A stretch of 64,000 nucleotides of DNA. Source: Diphasiastrum complanatum. Its lineage: Eukaryota > Streptophyta > Lycopodiopsida > Lycopodiales > Lycopodiaceae. The translations under genes and the position numbers were made by a program. This document shows positions 1 through 11,330 of this stretch, piece by piece. Each line of letters begins with the position of its first letter. Position 1 is the stretch's first letter. The notes under the pieces are model-generated. The model was not told the origin of the DNA. It did not search any database and saw only the letters and a program-made list of their open reading frames with translations. The stretch covers positions 1-64,000 of the forward strand of contig MU831576.1 of the NCBI GenBank assembly GCA_029204225.1. The letters run 5' to 3'.

Positions 1-214
1 AAAGTAGTACGAACAATTTATATGCATTCTACAAATGAACAGATATGTTAGGGGTGTGATTAGAACTTGATTACTTTGGCATAGAACACCTACTTCATAA
101 GCAGTTACCTCAAAACCTTATGGTGATGAGGTATGTAAACCATTCCATATATGTTGTATCTTACGACTCGCAATTCTCCTAAAAAAGTTTGGAAACTCGT
201 ATACCTCCCAACGC

Positions 215-352
215 CATCAGTACAAGCAACCGAATTACCAGCGATGCCAAACATACATTTGCATAGCCCATAGTAAAGTCGTTGAGAGAATGGATTCGCA
301 TCAACTTTAGTGAAACTGCTCTCAAGTGTTATAAAGTATTGTGAAAGAAAGT
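215..352 (-). pseudogene. Tau-class GST exon-2 remnant
   Basis: Read on the minus strand this stretch gives LSQYFITLESSFTKVDANPF and then, after a frame slip, MGYANVCLASLVI. It matches the second exon of the intact GST gene at 44064-44435 (LYENFLTLEGGFTKLDAKPF and IGYADICLAPFVAWF). DNA similarity is also visible on the plus strand around 270-345. Neither the first exon nor a start or stop is present, so this is a fragment. It could come from a tandem GST locus or from a gene piece carried by a transposon. The family assignment is fairly safe because two separated blocks align in the right order. Confidence 0.7.
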
Positions 353-360
353 ATATTTGG

Positions 361-1030
361 GACCTAAACTGGATCCATTCAATCCCGAAGAGGGATTGGT
401 TACATTGCCATCATGATTTCCATCATCAAATGCGAGCTAGTATTGATGCAATCTGGATTAGTAAGCAAGAGCAATCTAAAACAAAGTGTAAATGATCAAA
501 GAGGCTTCAAATGTGTGAACAATAGCCTGATGTACAAATAGAGAGCTAAGATGAAAGTATTAACACTAATTAAAGCATTGAATCCATCAAAATGTATGTA
601 AAGAGATACATAGACTAGCATGATGCAAAATTTTCAAGATTTCAAAATTGTCATGAATGAAATTGCCATGAAATAAAATCAGGAGGAGGACAAAAACACT
701 CATGAACCATGATGGATTGTAGAGATTACAAATGGCACAATACATTTTTACATAAATAAGCTATGTAGAATGATAAGTGTTGTAAGATAAAGCCTATAAT
801 TTTTTGTAAATCTAAGACAATGGGTCGTAATAGCTCAAATTCGATTTTATTGATATAACCATAGAGTTGATATTATTCTATTTTGATTTTGTCCCAAGGT
901 CAATATAAACAAAGTAGTTATAACTATTTTTGGATAGTTGTGAGTCTATAAAGACACCATGTATCTCACCATTTTGGTAAGTTAAAACTCTACATGTCCG
1001 ATTTAGTAGTTCATTGGAACATGATTAATG
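361..1030. other. Unassigned DNA
   Basis: No coding signal, terminal repeat or RNA gene was recognised. Short open frames here look random and lack family motifs. Confidence 0.5.
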
Positions 1031-1033
1031 TAC

Positions 1034-1034
<1 letters not shown>

Positions 1035-1091
<57 letters not shown>

Positions 1092-1106
1092 ATATATATA
1101 TATACA
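1035..1106. repeat. (TA)n microsatellite
   Basis: A run of alternating TA of about 70 bases, interrupted near its right end by ATG triplets (tatgtatgtatg). It is a simple sequence repeat and a likely site of length variation. The tyrosine/isoleucine-rich open frame across it is a by-product. Confidence 0.95.
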
Positions 1107-2460
1107 TATATACAGCCGAGAATTTTTTGTGACACTATTGACATTTTTGGCCTTGCCTTGCAAAGGCAATACTGTGTGTTGAGGTCGGTCAATGGAGTTT
1201 GAAAAAAATCAATGTTAAAGGATACTTTATCATGGTGACTTAAATTTTTAAGGCCTGAACCTTAGGTTAAGGTTAGACTAACATGCATTTGTTCTCATTT
1301 AGAAATTCCTACGGAGGCATGCAAAAAATGCATGATTCATAAAAATTCCTGTTTGCATGATTTATAAAAATCCCTACAAAGGCATGCAAACAATCCCAAA
1401 CAAGCACAAGCGTGTTCATTCACAATATTCACGCTTATTAGGTTTTTCCTTAACCTTTGCTATCGTTTTTTAAATATTTGTTTAAAGCATCATCAAGTCC
1501 TTCGTCCTTTCGGTGTTTTCTGACACGATCTTAAAGACTTTTGTTTCGAGAAATTGGAAATGAAACTGACCTGGTCGTTTACTGAAGGCTCTTATCCGCA
1601 TGGCGGCTTCACTACGTAGCCATCTAAGCTAGCTTTACAGCTCCTTTTTTGGAACAAATGGGAGTCTCTCCTGGATGCACATTGCAGAGTGAGGCTTCAA
1701 CGAGCTCTAGGCGAATAGACTCAGACTCGTAAAGGTCAGAGTGATAATTCAGAAAAATTAACTATCAATCTATTGTATCATGACTTGTATACCATCTACA
1801 ACCTGGTAACACGATATACACTACAACGAATCTTGATGCTAAAGTTTAAAAATAAAAAATTTGAATTGAGCTTCTAGGTCTTGTATGTAGGATACGGCGA
1901 CGTCTGGAGGCGGTAGAAAGTTTTGTATTTTCTGAACATAAACAACCACGAGAAGATTCAGATCTTTATGAATGGTAGCACATTTTGCTCATTTTTAATG
2001 ATCTTTATAAGTTTTCATGCAGCAGCAGCCATGACAGAATGGGCAGTAGCTAAGCGATGGCTTGTTGGCAAGCATTCGCGATGGTAAAGGTGCCATATAA
2101 CTGATGTTTAATCTGCTAGCAATGTGTTGTGAGGGTGCCATAGCAGCTAACGGCTTGCTTCCTTTACTAATCGCGAGTTATTGCTAGATAGGAGGGTTGC
2201 CTTATGGCGGCTGCCTCCTTAAATGTTTCTTATCTCCTTGCGACTTTGCATGCTGCTTGACACAAGAAAAAGTTTCCAGGATAGAGATGTTCAAAGTACA
2301 TGACGTCACCAAGGACTCGCCAGGAGGTTGAGTTTTAGTAAGCAAGCTCTGCTGGTCATTGCAGGGTGACATAAATATAAGCTGTCACTACACATTGCTA
2401 TCTCCATTTCAAGAGGAAGAATAAGAGGTGAAGATCAACCCCTCTTCTCAAACCAATCCA
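1107..2460. other. Unassigned DNA, possibly old LTR sequence near 2270-2460
   Basis: No gene was recognised. Near 2365-2385 there is a TATA-like string (cataaatataagctg) upstream of a purine-rich stretch, and the following block (from 2461) is repeated at 12601. That would suit the edge of an old LTR element, but no paired LTR or target duplication was found. Confidence 0.3.
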
Positions 2461-2613
2461 TATTGCCATGCCTTTAGTCTTTAGTGATCATCCGTGAGTC
2501 CAACAATATTATCTCTCCATTTCCAAGCTAAACAACATGGATAGAATCGTATGAGATATCAAGTGGAGGCATATCTCTTAGAGCTAAAAGGAGAGGTAAG
2601 AGACATGGTCACA
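2461..2613. repeat. Dispersed repeat Y, copy 1 (direct repeat with 12601-12753)
   Basis: About 153 bases starting tattgccatgcctttagtct match 12601-12753 in the same orientation with only a handful of mismatches and no visible gaps (constant offset 10140). The second copy sits directly beside another repeat block (12463-12594). The element type is unknown; LTR-derived sequence is likely. Confidence 0.85.
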
Positions 2614-2889
2614 GATGTGGAATTGTGAAGAGCTTGAGAAGTTGAAAAACGGGATAGATCTTCGAGTTGCATTTAAAATGTTGGAGCGCTATTTGCAGGG
2701 TATGAATTTCACCATGACATTATTATTAAGTTAGAGCCGTATTAGCACCTGTTGAATGATCCTCACATTTATTTTTGTGGTTGTACATCATCATTGCAAA
2801 TAGCTTTTGTCCTTATTTTGACTTTTGATGTTCACAAAGAGGCAATGGACTGCCAACTGAAATTATTAAACTGAATCTTGTTAACTAAG

Positions 2890-3337
2890 TCAAAGTGGGT
2901 TTGCCCTCTGCCTCTTTGTCCTCCTCTGCCGCCGTAAAGCCCGTGCGTCAGCCTGTGCCTGTCTGTAGAGCTCTCTATGGATCTCATCATCCATCTCCTC
3001 CTGTGTGGGTGGTGCCCGAGGAGCAGCAGCTATCGAATCCACCAAGCAAGTGTCGGGGTCCACCTGCAACCAAAAACAATACATTGTTGTTAGGCAGGTA
3101 TTGTGCAACTCACTGCATATTTTGAAAGCAAATCAATTCATCAAAGCATACCAAGAAAAAAGGGGTGATGGTGTGACTCACCTCGAGCATCTGACCCTCT
3201 CCTCGTGTGCGCCTCAGCATACGGCCGTTGGTGTTCACAAACACCACTAGAGATGCAGCCACACGCATTCTTCGTTTCACCTCGCTCGAGAGTCGTTGAG
3301 ATGCTTTGCGGTGCAGAGCTAAGCTACGTGGTACCAC
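2890..3337 (-). pseudogene. Two-exon open fragment of unknown protein beside the LINE
   Basis: On the minus strand an open frame (…VVFVNTNGRMLRRTRGEG) ends at a strong donor (CTCGAG|GTGAGT, near 3182). A good acceptor (TTTGGTTGCAG|GTGG, near 3063) opens a second block beginning VDPDTCLVDSIAAAPRAPP, continuing acidic then Arg-rich, and stopping at 2890. Joining the two keeps the frame. The intron would be about 118 bases. The upstream part is cut off where LINE-homologous sequence begins on the other strand (around 3300), so this is probably the 3' end of a gene or DNA-transposon gene interrupted by the LINE. I do not recognise the protein. Confidence 0.4.
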
Positions 3338-3485
3338 TATCTACATGGACGACGACCTCACATATATCCAGGTAGAGGAGAGGCGTAAGGCCTTTCAGGC
3401 AGCCTGTGAGTCTGGCAGACGAGTCATTTACCGAGATAGACGAGTGCGTTTTCTTGACAGCGCACCTAGCAGCTCCCAGTGCTAG

Positions 3486-5498
3486 GGATTTGGGGTCCCC
3501 GGGTTTGGGAGTGCCCCGGGGCCCCACCCACACCATCTCCGGATTGGAGTATGGAACTGTGATGGTTTACACTCATCCTCCATTGCTGGCGACTTGATCG
3601 ATTTCATCACTAACAGAGATTTGCTGCTCTTTATGGAGACTCATGAGAGTCAGGAGAGAGGATTACCTATTTTTCCAGGATACAGATGGGATTCCGTGTA
3701 CAGACTTGAGACTAGATCAGCTAGCGGTCGTGGATCCGGAGGTGTTGCATGTTTATACAGAGAGTCTCTTCATCCGAGCATTGAGTTCATCAGACACGAC
3801 GAGCATGCACGGTATATATGGATTCATATTACTGGGCAGGATATTGGGTTGGACAGGGACCTCTTTGTGGCGGCCTGTTATTTTCCTCCAGAGTCTTCGT
3901 CCTTTGCTGAGGGCACAGGTTCACCCTACCTTGATTTATCGCCTGATATCATCAGATTCGCAGAGCGGGGGCATATTCTCCTCACTGGAGATTTTAATGC
4001 CCGAACCTCTTCACGACAGTCAGAGTTCTATGACATCACCGACCAGCTCCGCATTCATGCCCTTGACAGCGATGATATGGGAGTTACCAGGATTTCAGAG
4101 GACAGCTTGGGGCCTACTACCCCTTACGGTGAGCATTTATTGCAGTTTGGAGAGGCCCATGAGTTAGCCATTTACAATGGCCTAACTTGTTGGCCAAAAT
4201 CTGGCAGTTATACTTGTCACCCTCACAGTGGTGGACATAGTGTTGTGGATTATCTCATGGGATCACCATCTTCCATACCTCTCATATCTGATTTTCATGT
4301 ATCTCCCACCACTCTCTCTGATCATTCCTTTCTCTCCTTCGCTATCGGCCGCCTCCCACCTCCCCAACCATCCTCACACCCCCTGCTTACACGGGCACCC
4401 AAGTATACATTCAGTTCTCTCTTTACACCAGTTTACCAGGAGTTCCTAACCTCATTGCTCCATTCCTTCCCTCGCGATAGTACAGTTGAGACTCAAGCTG
4501 CCTTTCTTAGCACTTCTCTTGATACCGCTGCTTCCCTTGCTTTTCCATCTAAACCCCATAAAAGCAGAGGCACCCGCTCCTCATCGATACGACCCCCACA
4601 CCCCCCGTGGTATGATGTTGAATGTCGCTCTCTTCGTCAGCTTGTCACCCATGCCCGCACTCACGATCCTCATCTCCTCCACTCCGCCAGGCGCTCTTAC
4701 CGTCGCACACTCCGCCGAAAAAAGCGTATATATGATGACTCCGAAGGAACGCGTCTTGTTGATCTTCTCTTCAGTTCCTCTTCAGGCGCCTTTTGGCGTG
4801 AGTTTATCCCTCGTGCTCCACCACCCCTCCTGGATGACCTTCGCATATGGACCGAATACGCTACCAAACTATATACCATACCCACTGACGCACCCATCTC
4901 TATCTCCCCACGCCCCTCTGAGTTCACCTTCTTCACATCTGACATGGTACTTACGGCCATCAAGAGAATGAAGTCCCATAAAGCAAGAGATATCGAAGAC
5001 CTTGAATCTGAACTCCTAACCCATGCTTCCGACCTCCTTGCTCCCACACTAGCCACTCTCCTCAATTCCGCCGTTGTCTCTGGTTTCCCCTCATCCTGGT
5101 GCACCAACATCATCCACCCTATTCATAAAAATGGTGATCCCATGATCCCTGGTAATTATCGCACTATCATGATCGGACATGTTCTCACGAAGCTCTATGG
5201 TACCATACTCCAGTCTGCAGTGAGTTCAGAGGCGGAAGCTCGGAGATTACATGCATTGGGGCAGGCAGGTTTCCGATCTCATTATTCTACCACTGACCAT
5301 ATTTTTACACTTCGAGCCTTGATCGAGGAAGCTAAGTACAGGAAAGAGAGGGTTTACTGCTGTTTTGTAGATTTCAGGAAGGCCTTCGATTTTGTACCAC
5401 GCTCCCTGCTCATTCAGAGACTTCGTGACCTTGGTTTCTCCACAAATATTGTTTTAGCAGTGATGGCTCTTTATGAGAAGGTCTTGGGATGTTTCTGA
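3486..5498 (+). pseudogene. LINE ORF2 part 1: APE endonuclease and RT fingers/palm
   Basis: This open stretch lies between the TAG at 3483 and the TGA at 5496. It encodes the endonuclease and the first half of the reverse transcriptase. Expected endonuclease residues are visible in order: Asn in GVWNCDGL, Glu in METHESQE, Asp/Asn in LTGDFNAR, Asp in VVDYLMG and the terminal SDHSF. The RT part shows KNGDPMIPGNYRTIMIGHV and the first catalytic aspartate in FVDFRKAFD. There is no convincing ATG at the head of the domain, and ORF2 may have begun further upstream in the same frame, before the TAG at 3483. The frame continues after the TGA directly into the rest of the RT. Confidence 0.9.
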
Positions 5499-7025
5499 CA
5501 TAGCAGTGGCTTATCTGATCACATTTGGAGCACCATTGGGGTGAAACAGGGGTGCTCTCTTTCACCAGTTCTCTTTGGATTGTATATTGATGAGTTAGAG
5601 CGAGTCATCTCACAGTGTGGCGGGGGTGGCTGTAGACTTGGCACCATTCTGATTGCTATTCTCCTTTATGCAGATGATGTAGTACTAGTATCCCCGACCA
5701 GAGAGGGTTTGCAGAGGCAGCTGGATTGTTTACAGGGATTTTGTACCAGATGGGGGTTGGGGGTGAACACTGCGAAGACCAAGGTTATGGTCTTCAACAC
5801 TTCTCGAGCCTTCATGCAGCGCCAGGAGCTCATCTTAGATGGACAGGCCTTAGAGGTAGTTTCCTCCTATACCTATTTGGGGATACTCTTCTCTGGTCCT
5901 ACCTTCAGCATGCGGCAAGCTGCCACCACCCGACTTGGTAAGGGGCTCATCCGAGATGTTCGCAGTAAGTGTAGACTCTTTGATACTATTGTCACCCCCA
6001 CAGCCTTATATGCAGCAGAGACATGGTGCACCGGCCTCCCTTCATCACACTGGGCCAGCATTTCACGATTGCAGACCACCATGTTAGCCCGTATGATTCG
6101 GGCGAAGCCCTCGGTTCCACATGAGATCCTTCTTGCAGAGTTTGCCATTCCACCCATTCAGATATATGCCGCGTTCCAGCTTATCACATACATTCAGAGA
6201 ATCCAGGCTCTGCCCGATGAGGATATGAGATATACATAGACAGCACTGGTCTCCTCACACTTTCTTCATGACCAGGGCTATCGACTATCGTGGTTCTCTC
6301 AGGCATCCCATTTCCTCCTTGAGTCATTTGGTATCTCCATTACAGAGCTCCCCTCAGGTACTCATCAGTATATCAGGCGCATCTTATATCGGGCATATCT
6401 CGACCGCACTTGGGGGCGACAGCTTGGGGTGAAACCCGGCTACTACTGGACTCATTTTATTGAGCTTGACATAGCAGGGGTCCCGGTCTTACCGCATTAT
6501 TTGGACTCGAGACTATCACATTGCCTCAGATTTACATTGGGACAGCTCCGTGTATCATCACATCAGTTGGCTATTGAGACTGGTAGATTCCAGGGTACCC
6601 CGAGAGAGGAGCGGATTTGCCAGTTATGCTCTTTAGAGGAGGTGGAGTCAGAGGAGCACTTTATCTTTAGGTGCCCGGTATATTACGAGATCAGAGGGAG
6701 ATACCATTGTTTGTTCCGAGACACACCTGTCACCTTATGATCGCTCATAGCTTATGAGGATTCCCGATGCGCGGCACTCATGATACGAGAGATGTTTATA
6801 CTACGACAGGATTTGTATCAGATAGCCCAGCCGAGTCAGGTTTCTCAGCCTCAGATCACTTCTTTCTTCTCCAGGAGGAGAGGACATTTTGATGACGGTG
6901 ACGATGATGATGATGACCTACTTGCCCACATAGACCAAAGACAGCGTCCCACACATACCCATGTTGCAGCACGAGCTACTCGACCTATCACGAGGAGACC
7001 TCTTCATCCTCTCAGACGACGTTAG
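5499..7025 (+). pseudogene. LINE ORF2 part 2: RT palm (YADD), thumb and C-terminal Cys/His region
   Basis: In the same frame as the upstream segment: IGVKQGCSLSPVLFGLYIDEL, then LLYADDVVLVSP carrying the two catalytic aspartates, then GLGVNTAKTKVMVF. After TAG 6237 the frame continues through a thumb-like region to ERICQLCSLEEVESEEHFIF with RCPVYYEIRGRYH. This is a C-x2-C…H…C arrangement of the kind found at the end of many LINE ORF2 proteins. After TGA 6738 it ends in an Asp-rich and then Arg-rich tail and stops at 7023. All internal stops could have arisen from CGA or CAG by one C-to-T change. Confidence 0.88.
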
Positions 7026-7401
7026 AGACCACAAGTGGCCCTTCATGCCACAGGCCATATTACATCCTTCTATATCATCAGCACCAGCAGGACAGGACTA
7101 GATGATAACCTCATATCTCACTCATGACTGTTAGCAGTATACATGCTCCCACATGTTTCTAATAGCATCACATCTATTTCAGTTTATAGCTTTAGCTCTA
7201 GATTGCTACTTTGTTACTGTTTTGGAGACGTTTCATACGCTCCTATGGTTACCTTGGTCGTTAGTATTTTGATGTCTAGCTTTCACCATTTCTCGCTGTT
7301 GCTTCTCCTCCATCAAGATTACTATGAGCTCGTCAAAGATTCACAATATTTCTCTTGATGCTATTCCGCTCACGAACATCTGATAAGGTTCTGCAATTCC
7401 G
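7026..7401 (+). other. Probable LINE 3' untranslated region
   Basis: Non-coding sequence follows the last LINE stop and ends where the Copia LTR starts at 7402. No poly(A) tail or target duplication is visible, so the true 3' end of the LINE may have been lost to the Copia insertion. Confidence 0.4.
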
Positions 7402-8050
7402 TGTGAAAATTTTCAGATCATTATGATCGAATCTACTTGAAAGATCTCTGGTTAGAAAAGAAATACACTACCAATCTCACCAATGTAAAAAAATCAGCAT
7501 CTACACACAAAATGAGATGCAAACACCAATAGAATTTGATCAAACTTGAATGAAATGATCTTTTACGGTTGTTTTCCATACAAAACCAGCAAGCTACTAT
7601 CATTCACATGTGTGAAACCAAAAATAGCATTTATGAATCATTCTACGAATAAAACTGTATGCAATCACCAATATAGCGCACCAATGGATAGTAGAACCCA
7701 AGAGAACCATGTATAAGCATGAAATGAGATAGAGAAGAGAGAAGATCACTCTCTCCATGAGCTACATCCATTTATAACAAGTCCAAAGCCTATTTGTCTA
7801 CTTGGATTTCCATCCAAAATGCTAACCCTACTGTTTTTGGATCTAGATTCATTGTACCCAACTATTCAAATTTGAATCTACTCAAACTCGCCTCCAAACT
7901 TTCCCACACTTTCAAAAAGTGTTTATTCAAATGAAATTTAGACTAGTGAAATTTGAAATGTCAATCTCTAAATCTAAAACAAGCTTTGGCCTCAATATGT
8001 CAAATATGGAAATATTGACAAAATGATCAAAACTAGTTGAATCTTTCGTA
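7402..8050 (-). repeat. Copia 3' LTR (minus orientation)
   Basis: On the minus strand this block follows a purine-rich tract (gaagagggag, 8051-8060) and ends in TTTTCACA. Its sequence parallels the LTR at 39047-39487: both have the purine tract preceded by ATGCTAAAACTAG, then a shared run with AGTGTGGGAAA, a TATA region before GGACxTGTTATAAATxG, and a CATTGGTGC box. The expected TG at the LTR start reads TA, which fits decay. The 5' LTR of this element is not in the window. Confidence 0.75.
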
Positions 8051-8300
8051 CTCCCTCTTCAACTAGTTTTAGCATAGAATTTGATAGCACTCCAAGTGAA
8101 GTCCTATGCTTCATGAACAAGTCTTTTCCCAATGCTTTGGTGAAGATATCAGCTACACATTCCCTTGAAGACACATGTTGAAGCTCCACCTCCTTCGCAA
8201 TGACTTGCTCCCTCACAAAATGTTGCAATACCACTTCAATGAGCAATGAGGAATCACGTAGAATGTAAATGAAATGAGTCCACCATGCTTCCAACTCTAA
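8051..8300 (-). pseudogene. Copia RNase H C-terminal end
   Basis: The minus-strand frame reads LQHFVREQVIAKEVELQHVS then ADIFTKALGKDLFMKHRTSL. This is the standard end of Ty1/Copia pol (HHFVRE…HV.S…ADI.TK.L…F..HR..LG). It sits directly before the purine tract and LTR, as expected. Upstream the frame runs into sequence that is not RNase H, so the catalytic core is missing. Confidence 0.85.
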
Positions 8301-8960
8301 ACTCTCTGGAAAAATACAACAAATAGACAATAAATGTGAGTGATCAATATTTGCTTGCATGTCTCCTCCTTCTTTGTCCTTTGTTGCCATGTATCCACCA
8401 TGATACTCCATGAATGAGCTTCCATTTCCATCTTGTCATAAGATACCATCATACCTTGATGACTTGGCCATGAATGAGTGATATAATTAACCTCCAATAG
8501 CTTCATTTCCATCAGCAAAACCAGCCAAGAATGTTAGTACAAATCCAACATCAAAACAATGCTCACCAATGTAGCTAGTTTTACCATATCTTGAAAATTT
8601 GCACACATCCACATGAAAATGCCCAAACATGAGATAGAACAAGTAAAGTAAACTCGAACAAAACTTACTTGCTGCTCCTTTGACATTACTTGAGTCTTCA
8701 ATAAGCTGCAAAACCAGATCCATAACATCTTTTCCAATTATCTCTCCTTTGATGCTCTTGACTAGCTCCAAATTGCCAACTTCCCTTTTGACTAGTTGAA
8801 GTGCTTTGAGATCAACCTCTTGATCTTCAACTTGAACATCAAAGTCATTTAACAAAATTTTTTTTACAAATCCATTACTTGACTTTACAGCAAGATAACA
8901 TCCATCCACTTGCATAGTTCCATGTACACAAGAAGATCCTCCAATAGAAGTTCCACTCTT
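8301..8960 (-). pseudogene. Atypical segment inside the Copia frame
   Basis: This minus-strand open stretch should hold the RT palm and RNase H core, but no YVDD-type or DxD motif is visible. It contains repeat block X (8467-8600), which recurs at 12463-12594. The part near 8640-8900 reads VQVEDQEVDLKALQLVKREV with further Lys/Glu-rich sequence and matches nothing I know. It may be a foreign insertion or a captured gene piece. Confidence 0.35.
8467..8600. repeat. Dispersed repeat X, copy 1 (direct repeat with 12463-12594)
   Basis: Shares atagcttcatttccatcagc and the following aaaaccagccaagaatg…agctagttttaccatatcttg with 12463-12594 in the same orientation. Both copies lie within or beside Copia fragments, so the block probably belongs to one Copia-derived family. 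Confidence 0.85.
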
Positions 8961-9353
8961 CATAAGAGCCTAATACTCAAGATCCATTGCTTGGATCCAC
9001 TCCTCTTATTTCCTTGCTTGATCTAAACTTGTAGGCTCATCCAAAGAGGTTAGGAAAGCAACATAATTTTCAAAAACTACTTGCTTACCCTTTTGATCGT
9101 ATGTGAGCCTTGAAAGTACTTGTCTTCTCATTGATGTTCTCCTTGGGTTTTGACTTGATGAAGGTCCATCATCATCACCATCCAAAGTAGGATCATTTTC
9201 ATCGACATCAAGAATGTTAGATCCATCCACACTACCATCAATCATGCTTGAAGAAACTTTTGGAATGTTTCCCCCATCAAAAATGACATCTCTACCAATA
9301 GTCACTTTGTTAGTAGAAGGAATGTAAACCTTGTAGGCTTGCGCAATTAACAT
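8961..9353 (-). pseudogene. Copia integrase C-terminus to RT N-terminus fragment
   Basis: Minus-strand frame AYKVYIPSTNKVTIGRDVIF, then an acidic and Ser-rich linker, RRTSMRRQVLSRLTYDQKGK, DEPTSLDQARK*EEWIQAMD and another stop. This is the usual join between integrase and RT in plant Copia elements. Two in-frame stops (near 9006 and 8966) break it. It is in frame with the block below. Confidence 0.85.
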
Positions 9354-10115
9354 GCTTTGTTACCAACGAATCACAAAGCAACACATGATGCAATAATTAT
9401 AAATCAGAACATGCTTGTAACTTCTCTTGGTTACATAGGTGCTATTTCTAAGAACACTTCTTCTTTCGATTACATACTTGGTCCCCCCACCTGCGGGTTA
9501 GAACTACATGTGCAAGTTTTCCTGCATGTGGCTTGTCCATGATAATTTCTTAAGATTTACAGGAACTATCGGGCTTAAACCGTAGGTTGTGTTGTGAGAT
9601 TTGTAAATATTTCCAACCTTACAATGTTGTGTAGTAATTGAAATGTTTTTCCTCGCTTTGAGATTAAAATTTTCATGTTTTTGAATTCAACATTGACTTA
9701 TGTATGCAGATTTCGCATTCTAGATAGGGCAAAGGATTGAATCCCACAAAGGCATACTTTGCAATTCAAAGTTTACATTGAAGAAATTTCAAAAAGTTTA
9801 ACTTTTTGTTTCATGGATATTCCAGCAGCTTCAGTCTCATTAGCAAATAGTATAAAACATGCTCAAAGCTCATCTATATTGTGTCTTTTTTTGTTTATTT
9901 TCGTTTTTTCTTGAGCAAGACGATTGTACTTACTACGCTCAAGTTGTGTTTTTGCTAATAATATATGATCTTTATCCAATTATAATTGCAGGACTGTGTT
10001 TTCTTTTGCAACACATATAGAAAATGTCCTCCATATTAGATGAAGAGATGGTCAAATTTTTAGATATGTGTCATGAAAACTACAAGTTTATTGATAGTTT
10101 GTGAGATCTAAGATT
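9354..10115. other. Unassigned DNA
   Basis: No coding family, LTR pair or RNA gene seen. A T-rich stretch at 9880-9920 is the only compositional feature. Confidence 0.4.
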
Positions 10116-10380
10116 GCGAATATTGAGAAACGAAGATTCAGACATATTGATCGTGAATCCTGTGAATAGTGATCATGAATATTGTGAATATTGATCGTGA
10201 ATATTGTGAATATTGATCGTGAATACTGATGTGAAATTGCAAATACTGATAAACAAATTTATGATATACTGATCGTGAATATTGCGAATAAATGATCGTT
10301 AATATTGGGTTTAATTATATTGATTGTGAATTTTGTGAATACAAATATTAATCATGAATACTCTTGAATATTGAAACACT
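10116..10380. repeat. Degenerate minisatellite (GATCGTGAATATTGTGAATATT)
   Basis: Roughly 20-22-base units built on ttgatcgtgaatattgtgaa recur about ten times with drift, including gatcgtgaatactg and gatcgttaatattg variants. The array continues imperfectly to ctcttgaata near 10375 and 10420. It has no coding content. Confidence 0.8.
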
Positions 10381-11330
10381 TCAGAAACTAATCATGGTTA
10401 TTTATGGACACTCTTGAATACAGATGACTATAAAATGTGATTATTTCGATAATTTGGCAAGTGACCAGCAAAATTTCGAATACCACAATTAATAAGAACT
10501 TAAAAAGGTCGTCTTCCTCGACAAGTTCAAAGACAATGAATAAGTTTCCAAAAAGGTTGATGAAAGTAGCAAAATATCTTTGGTACAGTCTAAAGTCTCC
10601 TACCAAATGATTGACACTAGTCAAGAAATAAGAAAAGCAACTAGTCCAACGCATTCATTTCGAGATCAAACAATTCAAGTATATGACGTGCATATCAAAT
10701 CTACATCATATTAATCTTCTCATGTCACAAAGTCGATCACGAACTCAATGCAAAACAAAATCACCTACATACATCATGGATTATGTTGTCCAATACAACA
10801 AAATAATAGTCATTAACAAATCTTATAAATTTGTTGTAACTTTTGGAAGTCTATTCTAAACTTACAACAAATTAATTTTAACTTGCATAAATCAAAATTT
10901 AAACATAAATCCATTGCATAGAGTAAATTTTCACAAATGCTAGACTTTATTTTTAACTTATTATTCCCATATTATGTTGCAAATGCCTTTCCACAATCTT
11001 GTAGGATTCACATAAAGTAAAAATATGACATTATGAAATGGCAAGGCCTTTGTGGTATGAAGCCACGTCGTCCTTGTTTATGTTTCTAAAAAGTAAAAGT
11101 TAACCTCAAGAATACCTTGTGCTTCAAAGAATTTTCGGATGTACCAATTATTACAAAAGCTTTATTTGAAATTTTACAGTTTTAACTATGTCTTTTATTC
11201 ATGGGGATCATTCTAGCAGTTGGAAAAGCAATTATCATAGCTTAATCAATCACTTAGATACATCAACCTATAAGAACAGAGCACACACATACCCCAAGAA
11301 AGCTTATCTACAAGTGTATTCACGTAATGA
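10381..11330. other. Unassigned A+T-rich DNA
   Basis: No recognisable gene or repeat end. Open frames here are short and without motifs. Confidence 0.4.

Larger units (their letters stand above)
3300..7025 (+). mobile_element. LINE (non-LTR retrotransposon), one aligned frame with four stop codons
   Basis: A single plus-strand frame runs from about 3300 to the stop at 7023. It is interrupted only by stop codons at 3483 (TAG), 5496 (TGA), 6237 (TAG) and 6738 (TGA), with no frameshift. First comes a short region with GTTIYMDDDLT, which resembles the C-terminal end of LINE ORF1 proteins. Next is an APE-type endonuclease (GVWNCDGL, ETHE, GDFNAR, SVVDYLMG, SDHS), then reverse transcriptase (GQAGFR, VDFRKAFD, KQGCSLSP, YADD at about 5669), then a cysteine/histidine motif near the end (CQLCSLEEVESEEHFIFRC). 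No RNase H was seen. The element is decayed but close to full length. An endonuclease fragment of a related copy lies at 40588. Confidence 0.93.

Noticed and set aside
994-1182. Open frame with long Tyr/Ile alternation
   Set aside because: It is a translation of the (TA)n microsatellite.
3643-4971. Several open frames in other phases inside the LINE
   Set aside because: They overlap the endonuclease/RT frame and contain no motifs; shadows of the real frame.
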